Source: Saccoglossus kowalevskii
Taxonomy: Eukaryota > Hemichordata > Enteropneusta > Harrimaniidae
Length of the DNA: 10,941 nt
Reading direction: 5' to 3'
NCBI RefSeq assembly: GCF_000003605.2
Contig: NW_003130869.1
Coordinates: 35,797-46,737, forward strand
Position numbers and translations under genes: made by a program. Each line of letters opens with the position of its first letter. Position 1 is the stretch's first letter. The notes under the pieces are model-generated. The model searched no databases. It was not told the origin of the DNA and saw only the letters and a program-made list of their open reading frames with translations. Shown piece by piece: positions 8,101-10,941 of this stretch.

Positions 8101-9141
8101 AAAGGTATTAATCGGAAAAGTAGTTTTCAAAAAAAATGCAAAATGTAATGGTTTACCAAAAATAACAAACATATTGGAAATACCGTCAAAAGTTGCACAA
8201 CGTCGACAGATGTCCGCCCAAGATACATGTCAAGAAACAATGGTAGTTTCAAGAAAAGATTGAAAATATATTTTTTTTTTAAATCAAAAATAACAAAAAT
8301 ATTCGCCATAAATAAAGAACTAATTATATCTTCATGAAATGAGTAAGTCTGAAAGTCGGTCCTGGCTTACCGTTCAAAACCCATTATTTATTGACAGACG
8401 ATCAGTCTTGCGATGTATATAAACCTACTCTAAACTTTAGAATATGTATGGCCTGTGTCGCTCTCGTTTTCCGAGTCACGCGAGAACTCGCTGCAAATGG
8501 TAACACAGTGAAAGTGTAGTGGAGTAAAGTAACAATAAACACATACTTACCAATCTTGCCTGTGATAGTTGGTAGTTTGGCTGTCCAAGCTCCATTACGC
8601 GTGGAAGTCTCAGTGAGCATATTGAAATTGAATCCTTTAATACGACGACTAGAAAACAAACAACAAGATATTACTGAATACACAGTCACGGTGATAGTAA
8701 TTCTTGTCGTGCTTATTTCGATTTGTGTTTGAGCTCAGACTATTAGTAGTCTGAGGTTCGAGGTATATACCATCATACTGTAGAGATGAAAGTATGTGAG
8801 ACATCATCAAAAACGGACTTCCGTTACCACGAAAATTAGTAAACTTGACCACGGAATATTCGATTTTGTATTTGGCATGGTCGATATTCTATTGTATTGT
8901 CAATGATCTATAGGCATTTTTTCGTATTTTTTTTTTAACAAAAGCAAAGTTACGATTCGAAATTGAACTTGACATGACTGTGAGACCTCGGTAAAATAGA
9001 AAATCCAGTTAAGACATACTCACCATGCGTGGAACAAATAATTTTCTCTTCTGACCTCCCCATCTGTGACAATGTCTATTCCAATGTCCACTTGTTCCTC
9101 AATCACATCTTTGGTTGCACGGATAGTCAATTCTTCAATTT
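1877..9141 (-). CDS. metE-like: MetE-like (cobalamin-independent methionine synthase C-terminal domain family) gene, eight exons, 5' end not in window
   Basis: Eight minus-strand exons (9024-9141, 8551-8648, 7357-7406, 4610-4676, 4401-4484, 2880-3034, 2416-2497, 1877-2163) join in frame into 313 residues plus a stop. All introns are GT-AG, with phases 2,1,0,1,1,0,1. Residue numbers here count from the split first codon. Seen: VTDGEVRREN at 25-34, TIPGPAT at 99-105, IQLDEPVFAR at 145-154, HICCGYP at 182-188, SLEDAHRYND at 220-229 and SPDCGLGFL at 278-286. By family knowledge these match the E. coli MetE zinc ligands His641, Cys643, Glu665 and Cys726 (here H182, C184, E222, C281) and the homocysteine-binding Asp/Glu of the DEP motif. 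The fold would be one TIM barrel that activates a thiol on zinc for methyl transfer. Family members are about 370 residues, so roughly 50-60 N-terminal residues are missing. The methyl donor is unknown, and related thiol transferases such as epoxyalkane:CoM transferase share the fold. No stops or frameshifts are seen, so it looks functional. A possible ATTAAA signal lies at 1607-1612 on the minus strand. Confidence 0.93.
2416..2497 (-). CDS. MetE-like exon G
   Basis: 82 bp: 27 codons plus 1 nt. The donor is GCAA|GTAAGT. The acceptor is TTTTCTGTGAGTAG, which has a good pyrimidine run a little upstream but a purine-rich end. It encodes DQQDYQKADQEAYFKIIDKL then DSAGFDA. This is the family insertion (D-x-x-DY-x-KA-x-x-x-x-Y) that lies between the H-x-C pair and the zinc-ligand glutamate. 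In all-frame terms it is only 82 bp long, and it was found from its protein sequence and the phase match on both sides. Confidence 0.9.
2880..3034 (-). CDS. MetE-like exon F (DEP motif and zinc ligands H-x-C)
   Basis: 155 bp: 2 nt plus 51 codons. The acceptor is TTATTCACAG and the donor is CTT|GTAAGT. It begins CRHIQLDEPVFARF, continues with a YGIEHAERCF helix, and holds VHICCGYP near its end. D147 and E148 correspond to the Asp and Glu of the IQIDEP strand in MetE. H182 and C184 correspond to zinc ligands His641 and Cys643 of the E. coli enzyme. After CCGYP this copy has Cys-Tyr-Leu where I recall Asp-x-Leu in relatives. A plus-strand ORF at 2792-3040 is antisense to it. Confidence 0.95.
3035..4400 (-). 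other. Intron 5 of the MetE-like gene
   Basis: 1366 bp, GTAGGT...TTCACAG, phase 1. It is AT-rich, with short TTAGCTAATT-like palindromic words around 3440-3490 and runs of T. Apart from the candidate micro-exon at 4057-4117 I see nothing gene-like. Confidence 0.8.
4057..4117 (-). CDS. Candidate alternative first exon or micro-ORF inside intron 5
   Basis: ATG at 4117-4115 in a strong start context (AAAAAAATGGCC) opens a helix-like peptide, MAATELRKKQELIRHALKNI. The frame runs to a TAA at 4030-4028 (29 residues). A donor-like GTGAGC follows at 4056, giving a 61-bp exon ending in phase 1. The next gene exon (2880-3034) needs a phase-1 donor, so the two could be spliced in frame and give a short isoform starting just before the DEP motif. 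Such an isoform would lack the first half of the barrel. It could also be the start of a different nested gene, or chance. Confidence 0.3.
4401..4484 (-). CDS. MetE-like exon E
   Basis: 84 bp: 2 nt, 27 codons, 1 nt. The acceptor is TTTTTACTCAG and the donor is GCAG|GTAGGT. The split codon from exon D gives Asn, then AFYDDKRTLSEDLVKVINYQ and IRALAKA. The last codon is split and gives the Gly of 'AKAGC'. The helix D-L-x-x-x-I-N-x-x-(I/V)-x-A-L-A-x-AG before the DEP strand is a family signature. Only 125 bp of intron separates it from exon D. Confidence 0.92.
4610..4676 (-). CDS. MetE-like exon D
   Basis: 67 bp: 22 codons plus 1 nt. The acceptor is TTTTTCTCTAG and the donor is CACA|GTAAGT. It encodes NLTDTPVKFTIPGPATLIGS. 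The PVK-x-T-I-PGP-x-T block is a strongly conserved barrel strand and loop of the MetE/UROD-like fold. Its upstream intron (4677-7356) is the longest in the gene. Confidence 0.92.
5982..6003. repeat. Perfect 22-bp palindrome
   Basis: The half-site CATAGACAGTA (5982-5992) is followed directly by its exact reverse complement, TACTGTCTATG (5993-6003), with no spacer. Two fused terminal inverted repeats or a protein-binding site are possible readings. Confidence 0.8.
6062..6237. repeat. Cluster of hairpins and direct repeats
   Basis: AATAATGGGC (6113-6122) pairs with GCCCATTATT (6136-6145) across a 13-nt loop. The loop sequence GACACGCAGTCGA recurs with one change at 6062-6074. Further on, AAAGGTCTA (6205-6213) pairs with TAGACCTTT (6229-6237). 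ATGCGTGA occurs at 6183-6190 and again at 6214-6221. Such density suggests a decayed small mobile element. Confidence 0.55.
6855..6987. mobile_element. 125-bp TTAA-flanked inverted-repeat element (MITE-like)
   Basis: TTAA at 6855-6858 and 6984-6987 flank arms 6859-6891 and 6952-6983. These are inverted repeats of each other at 26 of 33 aligned positions with one gap. They begin AGGGCGGCAG and, read inward from the right, AGCGCGGTGG, and both end TGTTCGA. The arms are GC-rich in an AT-rich intron. TTAA duplication is typical of piggyBac-type insertion. The arms do not start with the usual CCC/CCY of that group, so the superfamily is open. Confidence 0.6.
7357..7406 (-). CDS. MetE-like exon C (50-bp micro-exon)
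   Basis: 50 bp: 2 nt plus 16 codons. The acceptor is ATACTCACACAG and the donor is GCCCAG|GTAATC. The split codon from exon B gives Glu, followed by LMDGNTWAAEEWRGAQ. Family members have a '...W..AQ.LTD.PVK' linker at this place, and it runs directly into exon D (NLTDTPVKFT). The exon is tiny and isolated between introns of 1144 and 2680 bp. The support is the matching phase on both sides plus the EEW..AQ motif. The plus strand here has a longer ORF (7285-7515), which is an antisense shadow. Confidence 0.85.
7407..8550 (-). other. Intron 2 of the MetE-like gene
   Basis: 1144 bp, GTAAGT...CACACAG, phase 1. Its middle holds a decayed copy of the left-edge repeat (8119-8360). The two overlapping 60-codon ORFs near 8081-8309 fall inside that repeat and are not genes. 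Confidence 0.8.
8119..8360 (+). repeat. Decayed dimer of the left-edge 157-bp repeat
   Basis: Two degenerate monomers in the same orientation as the array at 1-610. Shared landmarks are GTAGTTTTCAA (8120) and GTAGTTTCAAG (8243), TTTACCAAAAATAACAAACA, then AATAACAAAAATATTCGCCA, AAAGAACTAATTATATCTTC and ATGAAATGAGTAAGTCTGA. They follow the order of the array unit, including the fourth unit's CCAAGGTACAT (here CCAAGATACAT). The monomer is shortened to about 123 bp. No ACGG tract or end hairpin is adjacent. Confidence 0.7.
8551..8648 (-). CDS. MetE-like exon B
   Basis: 98 bp: 1 nt, 32 codons, 1 nt. The acceptor is TGTTTTCTAG and the donor is ATTG|GTAAGT. The codon split with exon A becomes Cys, giving FHACRRIKGFNF. 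The exon goes on through LTETSTRNGAWTAKLPTI. Family members have a similar tyrosine/cysteine-arginine-x-x-x-GF stretch and an 'NGAW.A.LPT' stretch here. Confidence 0.92.
8649..9023 (-). other. Intron 1 (first visible) of the MetE-like gene
   Basis: 375 bp, GTGAGT...TTTCTAG, phase 2. It holds a perfect 9-bp stem with a TTAG tetraloop: CTCAGACTA at 8734-8742 pairs with TAGTCTGAG at 8747-8755. Nothing else stands out. The minus ORF 8649-8852 is chance. Confidence 0.8.
9024..9141 (-). CDS. MetE-like exon A (first exon visible)
   Basis: 118 bp: 2 nt, 38 codons, 2 nt. The acceptor is ATATTTCAG and the donor is ATG|GTGAGT. It encodes IEELTIRATKDVIEEQ and then GIDIVTDGEVRREN, the barrel strand carrying the conserved DGE motif near the start of the domain. 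The 2-nt start means a phase-1 exon must lie upstream. If the exon were extended through the acceptor, the frame would stay open back to a TAG near 9188 without a good ATG. I therefore treat the tttcag site as the true boundary, with some doubt. Confidence 0.9.
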
Positions 9142-10328
9142 CTGAAATATTCAGTCGTGGGAAGAGGTAAGCACTCCATTTTCTCTAATTTGCATTGGCT
9201 GATAGGTGACGCATGTGCGCCATTTTGTGTTATATGTCACGATGGCCGACTCGTGAACATTCTGTTTCAGAAAACCACGACAATGCGTATGCCTAGTATT
9301 TGAAACATAATTAAATACGAGACCTGACTTATGCAACAGCATTGCGTTTTTTTTTTTACTTTGTCGATCCATAAACATTTAAACAACAGTCTTATATGGA
9401 ACAACACTCATCATCATGACAAAACAACCTGTATTGTAGCAAACTATTAGGTACCTTTCATATATCCCACAGTCATGTGATGCATATAAAGAACACTCAT
9501 TGGTGAAAACAGTTTCTTTCATATTCGCCTTGTTGTCGAAGTAGACGATAAACTGAAAATATGCCACATATGGGGCGATGAAATAAGGATAAATTGAACA
9601 GATGCATGCTACATGTTGGTAGCAGGTCTCAATAAGAAACAGTAGGTCTAACCATGGAGATAAAAGTATATACGGATAGACATTAATTAAATAATGAACT
9701 GAAATGCGCATGCGCAAGTCATTGCTGACAATTCTTCAAGTTGACGTGAATCAATCATCATGAGGCCAGTATTGGACTTGATAGAATAATCAGTTGAAGC
9801 ATGGAGGTAGAAGACAGACAGGTCAGACAATGAGTGCCCCCCTCCCCCAATTCACTTAGCTCAGCAGTGGCCATTTTATTAATCAGCAAACACACAGCTT
9901 CAGTTCTGACGCGAAAAAATAACCCAGCATCCGTCGGCATTTTTTGTTTTTATTAAAAATAAATCCAATAATACAATTCTTGCGTACTGCAATGTGCTAA
10001 ATACCGGTATTTTGAAGTATGGACCACTGTTAGCAAATAGACAATAAATTGATTTAAATCAAAAGGGAATAATGAATATTTCAATTGGAAAAGACGATTG
10101 TAGTCGTCTGCCGCCGATGCACAGGCTATAAACAAAGGAAAGCACAATCAATATGTCTGATCTTTAAAAAAGAACAAAAGAAACAATACACAAATGCAAA
10201 CGGGATTTTTGAATAATCTAGCTTCTAATTCTGCTCACGTAGGCGAACACAAGGCCGCATAAACTTGCATACAGTCTCTTGTTTATTTTTTTATGTTTTT
10301 CCAATAAATAAATTACGGGAGTGTGAAA

Positions 10329-10382
10329 ATGGCGACTGGCTTTCGCGATAACCCGGCTTTCGCCTCGTATATACTCCGCTAA
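10329..10382 (+). CDS. Candidate short ORF with strong start context
   Basis: AAAATGGCG opens MATGFRDNPAFASYILR and stops at TAA (10380-10382). It sits in a CpG-containing patch with GGCTTTCGC repeated at 10338 and 10355, unlike the surrounding AT-rich DNA. It could be a first exon (a weak GTATAT donor lies inside), a fragment of a repeat, or chance. I do not recognise the peptide. Confidence 0.15.
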   Translation: MATGFRDNPAFASYILR

Positions 10383-10539
10383 TATTTCATTTTATTGGAA
10401 ATTAAAAAGAGACTGGATGCAAGTCTAGAGTCCACAGAAACTGGCATGTTCCACCCAAAAGTTGTGCGGACCCACTAAACACAGCCCGGGGCCTCCCGTG
10501 AAAATAAACAAATCTTGACAAGATAATGTCTAAATAGCG

Positions 10540-10775
10540 ACACAATTGTAAATTAATGAAACGATGACAAAATAAAATTGTAGCAATTACACAATACTGA
10601 AATAAAAAAGTTGAAATTATAAAACAATATAATAGCACAATAAAACTATAATGGAATAAGCGCAAAATAATGTTTGAATAAAGACCAAATAACTGAATAA
10701 TTACTAAATAATAACCAAACAAGTTTCCAAATAAAGACCAAACAATTAAACAGTGTTCAAATAATTACACAAAGC
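10540..10775. repeat. A-rich, loosely periodic tract
   Basis: Repeated words such as AATAAAGACCAAA (from 10677 and again from 10730, 53 bp apart), AATAATAACCAAAC and AAATAATTAC. It is strongly A-biased on the plus strand and reads like a degenerate short tandem repeat. The minus ORF across it is a by-product of missing stops in T-rich sequence. Confidence 0.45.
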
Positions 10776-10815
10776 TAATTTTGGCGGTATTCTCACCCCA
10801 TAGGGTAAAACCGTT

Positions 10816-10941
10816 TTATTTTTGCTGTGACCTGTACTTTAAAACACATGCAAATATTGATACAAGGATTGCTCTGACAAGGTTTAGAGCATCAACAAGT
10901 ATATCCTTTCCAGTTTTTGTTTGTATTTTAGATCTGTTTTT
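10816..10941 (-). CDS. Open frame running off the right edge, unknown
   Basis: 41 codons and TAA (10818-10816), open from the window edge. It contains a hydrophobic helix-like stretch (ALNLVRAILVSIFACVL) followed by KYRSQQK. It could be the end of an exon of a neighbouring gene or transposon, or chance. The length is not significant by itself. Confidence 0.15.
   Translation of the reverse strand, partial: KNRSKIQTKTGKDILVDALNLVRAILVSIFACVLKYRSQQK

Larger units (their letters stand above)
9142..10941. other. Region upstream of the first visible exon, no confident gene
   Basis: Most likely intron and 5' region of the MetE-like gene. I read both strands for the expected family N-terminus (a G-S-(F/Y/L)-P-R-like motif, phase-1 end) and did not find it. 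Small ATGs in good context occur at 9874 (minus, MATAEL...), 10329 (plus) and 9242 (plus, 4 codons). The minus ORFs 9151-9378, 9379-9717, 9953-10147 and 10402-10722 match nothing I know. Confidence 0.5.

Noticed and set aside
9379-9717. 112-codon minus ORF, tyrosine and cysteine rich
   Set aside because: Not recognised, biased composition and no splice-compatible family match. A chance frame is likely.
1-10941. tRNA, rRNA or a multi-gene defence or biosynthetic system
   Set aside because: No cloverleaf with conserved loop bases, no rRNA motif and only one confident gene were found.

Overview
The window looks like animal nuclear DNA. It is AT-rich, and its one convincing gene is split into short exons with GT-AG introns. 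I see no bacterial-style gene packing, rRNA, tRNA or CRISPR. The left edge carries an array of about 157-bp units, then an interrupted ACGG/ACG microsatellite and a hairpin. This resembles the 'pearl' type of dispersed element known from bivalve molluscs, so a bivalve or related marine mollusc is my best guess (inference, from memory of that family).

Main content: one minus-strand gene, seen as eight exons from 9141 down to a stop codon at 1877. It encodes a protein of the cobalamin-independent methionine synthase (MetE) C-terminal-domain family. I joined the exons by hand. All seven junctions keep frame, every intron is GT-AG, and the 312 complete codons before the stop are uninterrupted. 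The zinc ligands and active-site Asp/Glu expected from bacterial MetE are present. Only the first roughly 50-60 residues of a typical ~370-residue family member are missing, and I could not find their exon in the 1.8 kb upstream. It probably lies beyond the right edge.

Layout, left to right: 1-~702 pearl-like element (tandem array, microsatellite, hairpin); 703-1876 3' flank with one weak ORF and two overlapping palindromes; 1877-9141 the MetE-like gene. Its introns hold other items: a possible alternative first exon (4057-4117) in intron 5; a 22-bp palindrome, hairpin cluster and TTAA-flanked inverted-repeat element (5982-6987) in intron 3; a decayed copy of the left-edge repeat (~8119-8360) in intron 2; and a perfect short hairpin in intron 1. 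From 9142 to 10941 I see no confident gene, only tiny ORFs with good start contexts, a GC-richer patch, an A-rich quasi-periodic tract and an open frame running off the right edge.

The most noteworthy item is the intact, intron-containing, single-barrel MetE-like enzyme in what appears to be an animal. Animals are generally thought to rely on cobalamin-dependent methionine synthase. I did not find a multi-gene system.
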